This document shows positions 46,969 through 56,786 of a stretch of 64,000 bases of DNA, piece by piece. The stretch is from Burkholderia pyrrocinia (GTDB taxonomy: Bacteria > Pseudomonadota > Gammaproteobacteria > Burkholderiales > Burkholderiaceae). The position numbers and the translations under genes are program-made. Below the pieces are notes generated by a model, which made no database searches, was not told where the DNA came from, and saw only the letters and a list, made by a program, of their open reading frames with translations. The stretch covers positions 1,550,001 through 1,614,000 of the forward strand of contig NZ_CP094460.1 of the NCBI RefSeq assembly GCF_022809715.1, in the 5' to 3' direction. The first letter of the stretch is position 1; every line of letters starts with the position of its first letter.

Positions 46969-48222
46969 TTGAAACTCCCGTTCGAATGGCAGATCGGGCT
47001 GCGCTATGCGCGCGGCGGCCGACGCTCGGCCGGCGACGGCTTCGTGTCGTTCATTGCCGGCGCCGCAATGGCCGGCATCGCGCTCGGCGTCGCCGCGCTG
47101 ATCGTCGTGCTGTCGGTGATGAACGGTTTTCGCACCGAGGTGCGCGACCGGATGCTGTCGGTGCTCGCGCATGTGGAAGTCTTCTCGCCGTCCGGCGCGC
47201 TGCCCGACTGGCGGCTCACCGCGCACGAATCGCTGCAGAACCCGGCCGTGCGCGCCGTCGCGCCCTATGTCGACGCGCAGGCGCTGCTGACGAACGCGGG
47301 CAGCGTGACGGGCGTCGCGCTGCGCGGCATCGATCCGGTGCTCGAGCCGCGCGTGTCCGAGATCGCGCGCAAGCTGAAGACCGGGCGCCTCGACGCGCTC
47401 GTGCCGGGCGAAATGGGCATCGTGCTCGGCGCCGCGCTGGCCGACGCGCTGCACGTGAAGATCGGCGACCGCATCACGTTCTTCGCGCCCGGCAACGGCG
47501 CGCGCATCGGCGACGCGCTGCCGCGGTTCCGGCAGTTCAACGTGGTCGGCACGTTCGAGTCGGGCCACTATCAATACGACAGCGCGCTTGCGTACATCCA
47601 TATCAGCGATGCGCGGAAGCTGTTCAACGTGTCCGCGCCGACCGGCATCCGGTTGCGTCTCGACGATCTGCAGCGCGCGCCGGACATCGCGCTGGCGCTG
47701 TCGCGCACGCTGTCGGGCGATCTTTATATCCGCGACTGGACGCGGCAGAACCGTACGTGGTTCGAAGCCGAGCGGCTGCAGAAACGCATGCTGTCGCTGA
47801 TCCTGATGCTGATCGTCGCGGTCGCCGCGTTCAATCTCGTATCGTCGCTGGTGATGACCGTCACGCAGAAGCAGGGCGACATCGCGATCCTGCGCACGCT
47901 CGGCGCGCCGCCCGGGTCGATCACGAAGATCTTCGCGATCCAGGGGATGACGATCGGCCTCGCCGGCACGCTGGCGGGCGTCGCGCTCGGCTGCGCGATC
48001 GCGGTCAGCATCCCGTGGGTGCTGCCGGCGATCGAGCAGCTGCTCGGCATCCGCTTCCTGACGCCGTCCGTGTATTTCCTCAGTTCGCTGCCGTCGAAGC
48101 TCGCGGCGATCGACGTGATCGAGATCGCCGCGGCCGCGTTCCTGATGTCGTGCGTCGCGACGCTGTACCCGAGCTGGCGTGCCGCGCGGGTCCGGCCGGC
48201 CGAAGCTTTGCGCGACGAATAG
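46969..48222 (+). CDS. lolC: LolC/LolE-type lipoprotein-releasing permease
   Basis: A 417-residue inner membrane protein of the LolCDE system, which extracts lipoproteins from the inner membrane. Four helices in the family layout are visible: one at 25-50 (AGIALGVAALIVVLSVMNGF), a long periplasmic domain, and three at the C terminus (ILMLIVAVAAFNLVSSLVMT). The start is TTG at 46969 (Leu-Lys-Leu-Pro-Phe-Glu-Trp), set by AAAGGAAA 5 nt upstream; the GTG at 46939 lacks an RBS. The family normally has lolD directly downstream, but here 687 bp of non-coding sequence follow. It may be a second copy that uses a LolD from elsewhere. Confidence 0.85.
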   Translation: MKLPFEWQIGLRYARGGRRSAGDGFVSFIAGAAMAGIALGVAALIVVLSVMNGFRTEVRDRMLSVLAHVEVFSPSGALPDWRLTAHESLQNPAVRAVAPYVDAQALLTNAGSVTGVALRGIDPVLEPRVSEIARKLKTGRLDALVPGEMGIVLGAALADALHVKIGDRITFFAPGNGARIGDALPRFRQFNVVGTFESGHYQYDSALAYIHISDARKLFNVSAPTGIRLRLDDLQRAPDIALALSRTLSGDLYIRDWTRQNRTWFEAERLQKRMLSLILMLIVAVAAFNLVSSLVMTVTQKQGDIAILRTLGAPPGSITKIFAIQGMTIGLAGTLAGVALGCAIAVSIPWVLPAIEQLLGIRFLTPSVYFLSSLPSKLAAIDVIEIAAAAFLMSCVATLYPSWRAARVRPAEALRDE

Positions 48223-48909
48223 GCGCGGCGTCCGACGCGAGCGTTACGCGATGTCGTGGAAACCGACGCTGTTGCCGTCGTCCGGCGTGACCGGAATCGT
48301 CACGCCCCTCTCTCTTTTCAGGCTGTTTTTGATTGTTTACGGATCGACTCCAGCGAAGCTGACACCGACGCCGCACGGATCGGCGACCGCACGCCGCGAA
48401 CGCATCGAAACTTTGTTTGACTAAACCTAAAAAAGTTTGACACCGAGATTTCACTGAGATAAGTTTGCGCAAGCTTCCGGAAAGAAATCCGGCCAGCCAT
48501 GCCGACACGCGTCGCGCTTTCCTGCCGTTGCAGCACCGTCGTTCGCAACACCCCCGCCTCATCGCATCGTGCCGTTCCGTTTCATCTGAAACCTGAAGGA
48601 AGGTCGGGCATGCCCGCATTTGATTCGCACTCCTGCATTCGTATCACGCTGCCGATTTCGCTTCGGCCGCGCGGCCCGAACCGGCCGCCGCGCTGACGCT
48701 TTCCGGTCGGGGCGATGCAGTCGCCCCGACGCTCGCCGGTTTGCGCGCCGCATCACGCGCGCCGACACCGGCCGTGACATCCGGGCGTCTCGCCCGGCGC
48801 TTTCGAAGGTGCAGTTCCGCTTCATCCGATGCAGCACCCGGCCAGGCCGCAGGGGGCATATCGCGGACCGGCCGGTTCCGGACAATCGCAAACAAGAATG
48901 AGGTCGCTA
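48223..48909. other. Long intergenic region
   Basis: Almost 690 bp with no gene that I can support on either strand. The part 48400-48480 is AT-rich and includes TTTGACA (48436-48442) as a possible -35, but the best -10 candidates have poor spacing or sequence. It may hold the promoter and a long leader of the S15-family gene. No lolD remnant is visible. Confidence 0.45.
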
Positions 48910-50868
48910 ATGAACTTTCATCGAACCGGATTGCGGCGCGCATGGCTTCCCGCGCTCGTTGCGGCCGCGACGCTCGCCGCGTGCGGCGGCGACGACGGCG
49001 GCAGCGTGGTGGGTGCATCTGCGCTCGCGCAAGGCCAACAGGAGGGGGCCTCCGCATCGGCGGCCGATACGCAGTCGCTGACGTCGCGCATTTCGCCGTC
49101 CGGCGTCCCGTACGCCAATCCGGCCAGCGGCGGGCGCTACCGGCCCGTGATCGCGAACGGCCAGGTGCAGCCGTCGCTGTCGGGCGGCACGATCGAGGAG
49201 AACGCGTGGGTCGACACGCCGGTCGATTCCGACGGCGACGGCACGCGCGACCGCATCCACGTGCGCATCGTGCGCCCGGCCGAAACCGCGAACGGCGCAC
49301 GCACGCCCGTCATCGTGCTCGCGAGCCCGTACTACGCAGGGCTCGCCGACAGCCCGAACCACGACGTCGACGTCGAGCTCGACGGCACGCCGCATCCGGC
49401 CGCGAGCGCATCCGCATCGGCATCGACGTCCGCGCACATCATGGCCGCCGCGCCGCAGACGCGGATGCTGCAGCAGCTCGAAGCGGCCGCCGCCGGGCGC
49501 TCGTGGATCGAAGGCTATTTCGTGCCGCGCGGCTTCACGATCGTCTACGCGGATTCGCTCGGCACCGCCGGCTCGGACGGCTGCCCGACGATCCTGACGC
49601 GCGACGAATCGGTCGCGATGGCGTCGGTGATCCGCTGGCTCGGCCGCGATGCAACCGCGAAGGACGCGAGCGGCAAGACGGTCGTCGCGAACTGGTCGAC
49701 GGGCCATGTCGGCATGTACGGCGTGTCGTACGACGGCACGCTGCCGAAGATGGTCGCGAGCCTGCGCACGCGCGGGCTCGATGCGATCGTGCCGGTCGCC
49801 GGGTTGTCGAACATGTACGGCTATTACCGCTCGGGCGGGCTCGTGCGCGCGCCGGAAGGCTATCAGGGCGAAGACGTCGACGTGTATATCAAGGCGCTGC
49901 TGACGAACGCGCATCCGGAGCGCTGCACGCACCTGATCGACGAAGCGTTGCAGAAGGAAAACCGCACGACCGGCGACTATTCGCCGTTCTGGGCCGCGCG
50001 CGACATCCCGACCGCGTTCGCGGCCGCGCCGGCACTCGTCGCGCAAGGGCTGACCGACGACAACGTGCGCGTCGACCAGTCGACGTCGTGGTATCTCGCG
50101 ATGCGGCGCCAGGGCGTGCCGACGCAGCTGTGGCTGCACCGCCTGAAACACACCGATCCGACGCGCGTGCCGGCGATGGCCGATGCGTGGACCGCGGAGG
50201 TGAACCGGTGGTTTACGCGCTACCTGATCGGTTATGACAACGGCGTCGAACACGATCCGCGCGCGGTGATCGAGCAGGCGGACGGCAAGCTGCTGAAGGA
50301 AGCCGACTGGGCCGCGCGCCATGCGACGCCGGTTTCGTATTTCGCGGGCGGCGACGGCGCGAGTACCGGCACGCTGCTGCGGATGCCGACCGGCGGCCCG
50401 CTCGCACGCTTCACCGACGATGCGCGCATTACCGCGCTCACGCTGGCGAATGCACCGACCGGCGAAAACCGCAGCCGCTTCGAGACCGCGCCGTTCACGG
50501 CTGCCACGCGGCTTTCCGGCACCGCGACGGCCCGTGTCAAGCTGACCTTCACGGGGGTGGCCAACGTGACCGCGCTGCTGGTCGACCGCGCGCCGGACGG
50601 CACGGCGACGATCGTCACGCGTGCATGGACCGACCCGCGCAACCGGCTGTCCGACTGGCTGTCGGAACCCGTGCTGCCGGGGATGCCGTACGACCTGAAG
50701 CTGACGTTCATGCCGCGCGATTACAAGCTCGAAGCCGGCCACCGGCTGGGGCTCGTCGTGCTGTCCAGCGACAACGAGGCGACGCTGCGGCCGACGCCGG
50801 GCACCGGCCTGACGCTCGATCCGGCCGGTACGTCGGTGACGGTGCCTCTGGTTTCGGCTTCGTCGTAA
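48910..50868 (+). CDS. S15/CocE-NonD family hydrolase (Xaa-Pro dipeptidyl-peptidase-like lipoprotein)
   Basis: A 652-residue exported lipoprotein (lipobox LAAC in VAAATLAACGGDD). The catalytic domain has the S15 nucleophile motif GVSYDG with Ser273, the acid in AQGLTDDNV and the His in LKHTDPTR; a C-terminal jelly-roll domain (LSGTATARVKLTFTGVANVT; LEAGHRLGLVVLSSDN) is typical of PepX and cocaine esterase. It could cleave Xaa-Pro peptides or esters in the periplasm. Start at 48910 is preferred because GAGG lies 6-8 nt upstream; ATG 48898 in the same frame is possible. An Ala/Ser-rich insertion (ASASASASTSAH) interrupts the N-terminal part of the domain. A strong terminator follows. Confidence 0.85.
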   Translation: MNFHRTGLRRAWLPALVAAATLAACGGDDGGSVVGASALAQGQQEGASASAADTQSLTSRISPSGVPYANPASGGRYRPVIANGQVQPSLSGGTIEENAWVDTPVDSDGDGTRDRIHVRIVRPAETANGARTPVIVLASPYYAGLADSPNHDVDVELDGTPHPAASASASASTSAHIMAAAPQTRMLQQLEAAAAGRSWIEGYFVPRGFTIVYADSLGTAGSDGCPTILTRDESVAMASVIRWLGRDATAKDASGKTVVANWSTGHVGMYGVSYDGTLPKMVASLRTRGLDAIVPVAGLSNMYGYYRSGGLVRAPEGYQGEDVDVYIKALLTNAHPERCTHLIDEALQKENRTTGDYSPFWAARDIPTAFAAAPALVAQGLTDDNVRVDQSTSWYLAMRRQGVPTQLWLHRLKHTDPTRVPAMADAWTAEVNRWFTRYLIGYDNGVEHDPRAVIEQADGKLLKEADWAARHATPVSYFAGGDGASTGTLLRMPTGGPLARFTDDARITALTLANAPTGENRSRFETAPFTAATRLSGTATARVKLTFTGVANVTALLVDRAPDGTATIVTRAWTDPRNRLSDWLSEPVLPGMPYDLKLTFMPRDYKLEAGHRLGLVVLSSDNEATLRPTPGTGLTLDPAGTSVTVPLVSASS

Positions 50869-50884
50869 GCGGGCGCGCATGACG

Positions 50885-50940
50885 CAAAGCGGACGGCGAC
50901 CGATGTCTTTTCGACGTCGGTCGCCGTCCGCACTGTTTTT
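50885..50940 (+). terminator. Rho-independent terminator after the S15-family gene
   Basis: GCGGACGGCGACCGA (50889-50903) pairs exactly with 50917-50931; four further loop-side pairs extend the stem to about 19 bp. The 3' side runs into TTTTT (50936-50940). It separates this gene from the convergent dehydrogenase remnant. Confidence 0.85.
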
Positions 50941-50958
50941 ATCTGCGAAAAACCCGAC

Positions 50959-51887
50959 TCAAACGGGCGTCAGCACCGGCTGCCCCGCGAAATGCCGCGC
51001 GGCGTTGTCGAGAAACTGCTGCACCGAACGATCGAGCGCCTCGGGCGACCAGCCGCCCATGTGCGGCGTCAGCACGACGCTGTCGAGATCCGTCAGCGCG
51101 CGCGGCGGCTCCGGTTCCCCTTCATACACGTCGAGCCCCGCGCCCGCGATGCGCCCTTCGCGCAGCGCGTCTGCCAAAGCAGCGGTATCGACAACGCTGC
51201 CGCGCGATACGTTGACGACAAAACCGCCGGGGCCGAGCGCATCGAGCACCGCGCGGTCGATCATGTGCCGCGTGCCCGCGCCGCCCGGCGTGGCGACGAT
51301 CAGGAAATCGGCCCACTGCGCGAGCGCGTCGAGCCGGTCGAAATAGCGGTAAGGAACAGGCTTCGCGGAACGGTTGTGATAACCGATCTCGATGTCGAAG
51401 CCGGCCGCGCGGCGTGCGCACTTCTCGCCGATCTTGCCGAGCCCGACGATGCCGAGCTTCTTGCCCGACACGTTCGGCGGCATCGGCAGCCCTCGCGCCA
51501 TACGCCCGCGCGGGTTTTCGCATCGAGCCGCACGACGCCGCGCACCGCCGCGAGCAGCAGCGCGAACGCGTGATCGGCGACGCAATCGTCGTTGGTGCCG
51601 GCGCCCGTCACGACCGTGATGCCACGCGCCTTCGCATGCGCGACGTCGATATGCTCGTAGCCGGCGCCGAGCGCGCTGACGAACGTGAGTTGTGGAAGAC
51701 GATCGATGTCGGCAGCGGCCAGACCCGTGCTGCCGTTGGTCAGCACCGCGCGAATCGTGCCGCCTTGTTCGGCGATCGCGCGTTCGCGTTCTTCGGCGGT
51801 CGGGGCGTAGCGCACGTCGAACGACGCGGCGATCTCGCGATGCGCGTCGCCGCGCAATGCGATGAGGACCAGCAGCTCGGGCTTCAT
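50959..51887 (-). pseudogene. D-isomer-specific 2-hydroxyacid dehydrogenase, frameshifted
   Basis: The gene begins MKPELLVLIALRGDAHREIA and reads normally to KTRAGVWREG, with the expected NDDCVADHAFALLLAAVRG. The frame then breaks and continues one base over with LPMPPNVSGKKLGIVGLGKI (NAD-binding GxGxxG), NVSRGSVVDTAAL and the catalytic His in LTPHMGGWSPE. Around 51490 the DNA has GAGGGCTGCCG where GAGGGCCTGCCG would keep the frame, so a single C is missing. Restored, the protein would be about 309 residues and look like a hydroxypyruvate/glyoxylate reductase. It is either a young pseudogene or a sequencing error. Confidence 0.8.
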
Positions 51888-52053
51888 GTCAGCAAGTGTC
51901 CACAGGCGGGAACGGATTTCAGTGTATCAAGCCCGCATGACGGATGCGGGTTATCCCCACACGGGCTGTGGGCACGCCGCCGTACGCGGTTTGCCAAAGC
52001 CGGCTCAGTCAAGTAACTTTCGGCGTACGCCCCCGTCCTGGAGATTGGCCCCG

Positions 52054-52977
52054 ATGAAACTCGCCCTGCCCGCCCGGATCCTGGGCCTCGCATTTGCCGC
52101 CGCGGTCGTCGCCCCCGGCGCGCACGCCGACACGCCCGTCGTGGTGTCGTCGAAGATCGACACCGAAGGCAACCTGCTCGGCAACCTGATCGCGCAGGTG
52201 CTGAAGGCCCACGGCATTCCGGTCACCGAAAAGATCGCGCTCGGCACCACGCCGATCGTGCGCAAGGCGCTCACGAGCGGCGAGATCGACATCTACCCCG
52301 AATACACCGGCAATGCCGCGTTCTTCTTCAACAAGGCCGACGATCCGGTGTGGAAGAACGCAAGCCAGGGCTACGACACCGCGAAGAAGCTCGACTACGC
52401 GGCGAACCATCTCGTGTGGCTCGCACCGGCGCCCGCGAACAACACGTGGGGCGTCGCCGTGCTCGCGCCTGTCGCGCAATCGCAGCACCTGAAGACCTTC
52501 TCCGATTTCGGCAAATGGATCGCGGGCGGCGGCAAGCTGAAGCTCGCGGCGTCGGCCGAATTCGTGAACAGCGCATCCGCGCTGCCGTCGTTCGAGAAGG
52601 CGTACGGCTTCAAGCTGAAGCCCGAGCAACTCGTCGTGCTGTCCGGCGGCGATACGGCCGCGACGATCAAGGCCGCCGCGAACCAGACCGACGGCGTGAA
52701 TGCCGCGATGGTCTACGGCACCGACGGCGGCATCGCATCGAGCGGCCTCGCGGTGCTCGACGACGACAAGCACGTGCAGCCGGTCTATGCGCCGACGCCC
52801 GTGATCCGCGAAGCCGCGCTGAAAGCCCATCCGCAGATCGCCGACTACCTGAAGCCCGTGTTCGCGAGCCTCGACCTGAAGACGCTGCAGTCGCTGAACG
52901 CACGCATCCAGATCAACGGCGAGCCGGCGGCAGGTGTTGCGAAAAGCTACCTGAAATCGAAGGGCTTCGTTAAATGA
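52054..52977 (+). CDS. osmF: Glycine betaine-type substrate-binding protein OsmF
   Basis: A 307-residue periplasmic binding protein (signal peptide ending GAHA) of the OsmF/YehZ group. Family marks are SSKIDTEGNLLGNLIAQVLK, GEIDIYPEYTGNAAFFF, and the C-terminal LNARIQINGEPAAGVAKSYL. Such proteins bind glycine betaine, choline or related compounds, generally with low affinity in the OsmF branch. The RBS is CTGGAGA. It is the first gene of a four-gene importer whose members overlap by ATGA, which indicates tight stoichiometric translation. Confidence 0.92.
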   Translation: MKLALPARILGLAFAAAVVAPGAHADTPVVVSSKIDTEGNLLGNLIAQVLKAHGIPVTEKIALGTTPIVRKALTSGEIDIYPEYTGNAAFFFNKADDPVWKNASQGYDTAKKLDYAANHLVWLAPAPANNTWGVAVLAPVAQSQHLKTFSDFGKWIAGGGKLKLAASAEFVNSASALPSFEKAYGFKLKPEQLVVLSGGDTAATIKAAANQTDGVNAAMVYGTDGGIASSGLAVLDDDKHVQPVYAPTPVIREAALKAHPQIADYLKPVFASLDLKTLQSLNARIQINGEPAAGVAKSYLKSKGFVK

Positions 52978-54152
52978 CGGGTCGCGCGGCGGCGTCCGCG
53001 CGGCGCGTGATACCCGACAAGGTCGGCATCCTGATCGGTGTCCTGACGATCGTCGCGGTGCTCGGCATGCCGTTCGCGGTGCTGCGGCCGAACCGGATCG
53101 CGGCCGGCACGGGGCTGTCGGTGTTTGCCGCGCTGCCCGCCGTGCAGGGCGCTGCGCTCGCTGCACTGTGGATCGCCAGCGCACTGTGGGCGATGACGGC
53201 GAGCCGCCCCGCGTGGCGGCTCGCGGCCGGCTGCACGTGGCTCGCAACGCTCGCGTATGCGGTCGGTGCGGCCGCGACGCATGTCGTCGCGCCCGACGAC
53301 ATGCTCGCGCGCGTGTCGCCCGCCGCCGGTGTCTGGCTGCTGCTGTTTGCGTGGGCCGTGCTCGTCGCCGACGCGCTCGCGCGGCTCGCGTTCGGCCCAT
53401 GGCGGCGCCTCGTCGCGCTCGTGGTCGCGATTGCGGCGATCTCGGTGCCGCTCGCGAGCGGCTGGTGGGACGGCCTCTCCGTGATGCGCGAATACGCGGT
53501 GCGCAGCGACGATTTCTGGCGCGAAGCGACCCGGCACGTGTCGCTCGCGGGCGGCTCGGTCGCGGCCGCGCTCGTCGCCGGCGTGCCGCTCGGCATCGCG
53601 TGCGCGCGCATCGCGGCGGTGCGCACCGTCGCGATGCCCGTGCTCAATGTCGTGCAGACGATCCCGAGCATCGCGATGTACGGGCTGATGATGGCGCCGC
53701 TCGGCCTGCTCGCCGCGCACGTGCCGCTCGCGGCCGCGCTCGGCATCCGCGGGATCGGCGTCGCGCCGGCCGTGCTCGCGCTGTTCCTGTATTCGCTGCT
53801 GCCGATCGCATCGAGCGTCGTGGTCGGGCTCGAGCAAGTGCCGCCGCACGTGACCGAAGCGGCGCGCGCGATGGGCATGACGCGCGCGCAGCGGCTGCTG
53901 CGCGTCGACCTCGTGCTCGCGCTGCCGGTGATCCTGAGCGGCGTGCGCATCGTGCTCGTGCAGAACATCGGCCTGACCGCGGTCGCCGCGCTGATCGGCG
54001 GCGGCGGGTTCGGCACCTTCATCTTCCAGGGGATCGGGCAATCGGCCGCCGATCTCGTGCTGCTCGGCGCGATCCCGACGATCGCGCTCGCACTGGCGGC
54101 CGCCGTCGTGTTCGAAGCCGCGACGTCGCTCGCGAAGGGGCGTGCAGGATGA
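52974..54152 (+). CDS. yehY: Betaine-type ABC importer permease YehY
   Basis: A 392-residue permease. The N-terminal half has five or six hydrophobic segments outside the core; the C-terminal half is the standard membrane domain with the EAA loop VTEAARAMGMTRAQRLLRVD, which contacts the ATPase. This long form with extra N-terminal helices is typical of YehY. It overlaps osmF and the ATPase gene by 4 bp on each side. It pairs with YehW to form the heterodimeric channel. Confidence 0.9.
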   Translation: MTGRAAASARRVIPDKVGILIGVLTIVAVLGMPFAVLRPNRIAAGTGLSVFAALPAVQGAALAALWIASALWAMTASRPAWRLAAGCTWLATLAYAVGAAATHVVAPDDMLARVSPAAGVWLLLFAWAVLVADALARLAFGPWRRLVALVVAIAAISVPLASGWWDGLSVMREYAVRSDDFWREATRHVSLAGGSVAAALVAGVPLGIACARIAAVRTVAMPVLNVVQTIPSIAMYGLMMAPLGLLAAHVPLAAALGIRGIGVAPAVLALFLYSLLPIASSVVVGLEQVPPHVTEAARAMGMTRAQRLLRVDLVLALPVILSGVRIVLVQNIGLTAVAALIGGGGFGTFIFQGIGQSAADLVLLGAIPTIALALAAAVVFEAATSLAKGRAG

Positions 54153-55096
54153 TCGAGATAGAACGTGTCGGCAAACGCTTCGGCGACGTCGTCGCCGTCG
54201 ACGATGTATCGCTGACGATGAAGCGCGGCACGATCACCGCGCTCGTCGGCGCATCGGGCAGCGGCAAGTCGACGCTGCTGCGCATGATCAACCGGCTGAT
54301 CGCGCCCACCAGCGGCACGATCCGCATCGACGGCGTCGATACGGCCACCGTCGCTCCCGAGCAGCTTCGGCGCGGCATCGGCTATGCGATCCAGGGGCAC
54401 GGGCTGTTTCCGCACTGGAGCGTCGCGCGCAATATCGCGACCGTGCCGCGCCTGCTCGGCTGGCCGCCGGCGCGCATCGACGCGCGCGTGAACGAACTGC
54501 TCGACCTGTTCCATCTCGCGCCGGCCGAATTCGCGGACAAGCTGCCGCACGAATTGTCGGGCGGCCAGCAGCAGCGCGTCGGCGTCGCGCGCGCGCTCGC
54601 GGCCGAGCCCGGGATGCTGCTGATGGACGAACCGTTCGGCGCGCTCGATCCGATCATTCGCGGCAAGGCGCAGGACGACCTGTTCGCGCTGCAGCGCCGC
54701 CTCGGCGTCACGGTCGTGATCGTCACGCACGATATCGAGGAAGCGCTGAAGCTCGGCGACACGATCGCGGTAATGGACGGCGGACGGCTGCTGCAGGTCG
54801 CGCCGCCCGCCGAGATTCTCGGCAAGCCGGCGGCCGGCGTCGTCGAGCAGCTCGTTGCCGGCGTCGACCGGCCGCTGCGCCTGCTCGCGCTGACGCCGAT
54901 CGACGCGGTGGCAGAACCCGGCCATGCCGACGGCGAACCGATCGCCGCGACGCGCACGCTGCGCGATGCGGTGTCCGAGCTGCTGTGGCGCGGCGCGGAC
55001 GCGCTGCCGGTAGATGACGGCGGCGGCAGCAACGCGCACAACACGCGCCGCATCACGCTCGACGCGATCCGCGAGCACGCGAGGAAGCCCGCATGA
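54149..55096 (+). CDS. yehX: Betaine-type ABC importer ATPase YehX
   Basis: A 315-residue ATPase of the OpuC/YehX group. Walker A GASGSGKST, Q-loop YAIQGHGLFPHW, signature LSGGQQQRVGVARAL, Walker B LLMDEPFGALDP and switch His in VTHDIEEALKL are intact. The C-terminal extension of about 80 residues is short and lacks a clear tandem CBS pair, so osmosensing by CBS domains is not evident. It sits between the two permease genes with ATGA overlaps. Confidence 0.93.
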   Translation: MIEIERVGKRFGDVVAVDDVSLTMKRGTITALVGASGSGKSTLLRMINRLIAPTSGTIRIDGVDTATVAPEQLRRGIGYAIQGHGLFPHWSVARNIATVPRLLGWPPARIDARVNELLDLFHLAPAEFADKLPHELSGGQQQRVGVARALAAEPGMLLMDEPFGALDPIIRGKAQDDLFALQRRLGVTVVIVTHDIEEALKLGDTIAVMDGGRLLQVAPPAEILGKPAAGVVEQLVAGVDRPLRLLALTPIDAVAEPGHADGEPIAATRTLRDAVSELLWRGADALPVDDGGGSNAHNTRRITLDAIREHARKPA

Positions 55097-55869
55097 CGAC
55101 GCACGGCGTGCGGCCAACGCGTTCGGCGCTGCGCCGGCGGCTGCCCGCGTATGCGGCCCGCGCGACCGCGCTCGCGCTGCTGCTCGTGCTGCTGTTGCGC
55201 CCTGCATGGCTGCAGGGGCTGTTCGCGCCGTTCGCGGACAACGGCGCGCCGGTCATCTACGATCGCGCGAGCCTGCTCGATCTCACGCTCGCGCATCTCG
55301 GCACGGTCGCGCTGTCGAGCCTGATCGGCACGATTGTCGCGGTCGCGGCCGGCATCGCGGTCACGCGGCCGGCCGGCGCGGATTTCCTGCCGGTCGCGCG
55401 CAGCGTCGTCGACATCGGCCAGACCTTCCCGCCGGTCGCGGTGCTCGCGCTCGCGGTGCCGGCCGTCGGTTTCGGATTGAAACCCGTGCTGATCGCGCTC
55501 GTGCTGTACGGGCTCCTGCCGATTTTCGAAAGCACGATCGCGGGGCTCGAAGACGTGCCGCGCGACGTCGTCGACGCCGCGCGCGGGATGGGAATGAGCG
55601 GCTGGCAGCAACTGGTGTCGGTCGAGCTGCCGCTCGCGTTTCCGGTGATCGTCAACGGCATCCGGCTCGCGGTCGTGATCAATCTCGGCACCGCGACGAT
55701 CGGCTCGACGGTCGCCGCGCGCGGGCTCGGCGACGTGATCATCGCGGGCCTGCAGACGTCGAACACCGCGTTCGTGCTGCAGGGCGGCGTAATCGTCGGG
55801 CTGCTCGCGGTGCTCGTCAGCGATGCGATCGGCGCAATTGCGCGGGTGGCTGCCGCGCGGCGCGCATAG
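55093..55869 (+). CDS. yehW: Betaine-type ABC importer permease YehW
   Basis: A 258-residue permease, the short partner of YehY. The EAA motif is VVDAARGMGMSGWQQLVSVE, followed by LPLAFPVIVNGIRLAVVINL. Five or six helices are predicted by eye. The gene ends the importer operon; its start overlaps the ATPase stop. No terminator with a U-run is visible in the 220 bp that follow. Confidence 0.92.
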   Translation: MTTHGVRPTRSALRRRLPAYAARATALALLLVLLLRPAWLQGLFAPFADNGAPVIYDRASLLDLTLAHLGTVALSSLIGTIVAVAAGIAVTRPAGADFLPVARSVVDIGQTFPPVAVLALAVPAVGFGLKPVLIALVLYGLLPIFESTIAGLEDVPRDVVDAARGMGMSGWQQLVSVELPLAFPVIVNGIRLAVVINLGTATIGSTVAARGLGDVIIAGLQTSNTAFVLQGGVIVGLLAVLVSDAIGAIARVAAARRA

Positions 55870-56090
55870 GCGGCTCGCGTCGCTTCCCCGTGCACGGGGA
55901 AATGAGGATACGATCCCGGAACCGACAGCGACGTTCATCCGGACTCCGAATGCGTGTCCGTGCAACGATCGGCCCATCGGTCGTCGCGAACCGATACAAG
56001 CCTACACGGCGCTTTCATTCGAGCCGGCGCTCGACCACCGGCCGCGATTGGCCGATATACTATGCGCCTCCCAATTCCCAGCACTCCACC

Positions 56091-56762
56091 ATGCGACGGT
56101 TTCTCTGTCTGATCGTGCTTTCGCTCGGCATCGCGCAACAGGCGTCGGCGCAGCAAGCGCCCGCGATGCCTGCGTCCGCGCCCGAAGCGGCCGCATCGGC
56201 ACCGTCCGTCGCATCCGCGCCGCTCGCCAACGCCAACGATCAGCCGAACGAAGCAAACCGCCGCATCACGGCCTACCTGTCGAAGAAATTCGGCGTCGCG
56301 AAGGAGCGGGCCGCGAAGCTCGCCGATATCGTGAGCGTGACTGCGACGAAATATTCGCTGCCGCCGGCACTCGTTTACGCGATCATTTCGATCGAATCGC
56401 GCTTCCAGGAAAAGGCACGCGGCCAGCATGGCGCAACGGGGCTGATGCAGGTCGTGCCGGCCGCGCACCGCGGCCTGCTGCGCAACGTGAAGGATCTGAC
56501 CGAGCCGAACGCGAACGTCGAGGTCGGGTCCGCGATCCTGTCGGGCTACGTGAGAGCGGCCGGCGGCAACGTGCAGGCCGGGCTGAAGAACTATGGCGGT
56601 TCGAATGCATATGCGGCAAAGGTGATGCAGCGGGTCGATTCGTTCCGCTTCGTGCTCGAACCCGACGACGACGCGAAAGTCGCGAACGACACGAAGGCGC
56701 GGATGGTGCCGGTCAGCGAATCGTCGATGTCGCCCGCGGCCGCGAACCGCAACGCCAAATAA
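56091..56762 (+). CDS. Lytic transglycosylase (SLT domain)
   Basis: A 223-residue exported muramidase-like enzyme. A signal peptide (ending ASA) and an Ala/Pro/Ser-rich linker precede the SLT domain: IISIESRFQEKARGQHGATG has the catalytic Glu102, followed by LMQVVPAAHR and GLKNYGGSNAYAAKV. It cleaves the glycan strands of peptidoglycan with 1,6-anhydro ring formation. TATACT at 56056-56061 is a plausible -10 element about 30 nt upstream of the ATG. Its stop is 24 bp from the convergent LysR gene. Confidence 0.88.
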   Translation: MRRFLCLIVLSLGIAQQASAQQAPAMPASAPEAAASAPSVASAPLANANDQPNEANRRITAYLSKKFGVAKERAAKLADIVSVTATKYSLPPALVYAIISIESRFQEKARGQHGATGLMQVVPAAHRGLLRNVKDLTEPNANVEVGSAILSGYVRAAGGNVQAGLKNYGGSNAYAAKVMQRVDSFRFVLEPDDDAKVANDTKARMVPVSESSMSPAAANRNAK

Positions 56763-56786
56763 ACGCAATCCGCGCGGCACAACCCG

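Noticed and set aside
48436..48465. Sigma-70 promoter TTTGACA with a -10 near GATAAG in the 690-bp intergenic region
   Set aside because: The spacing is 15 bp for the best -10 and the -10 is weak; it is also about 450 bp from the next gene.
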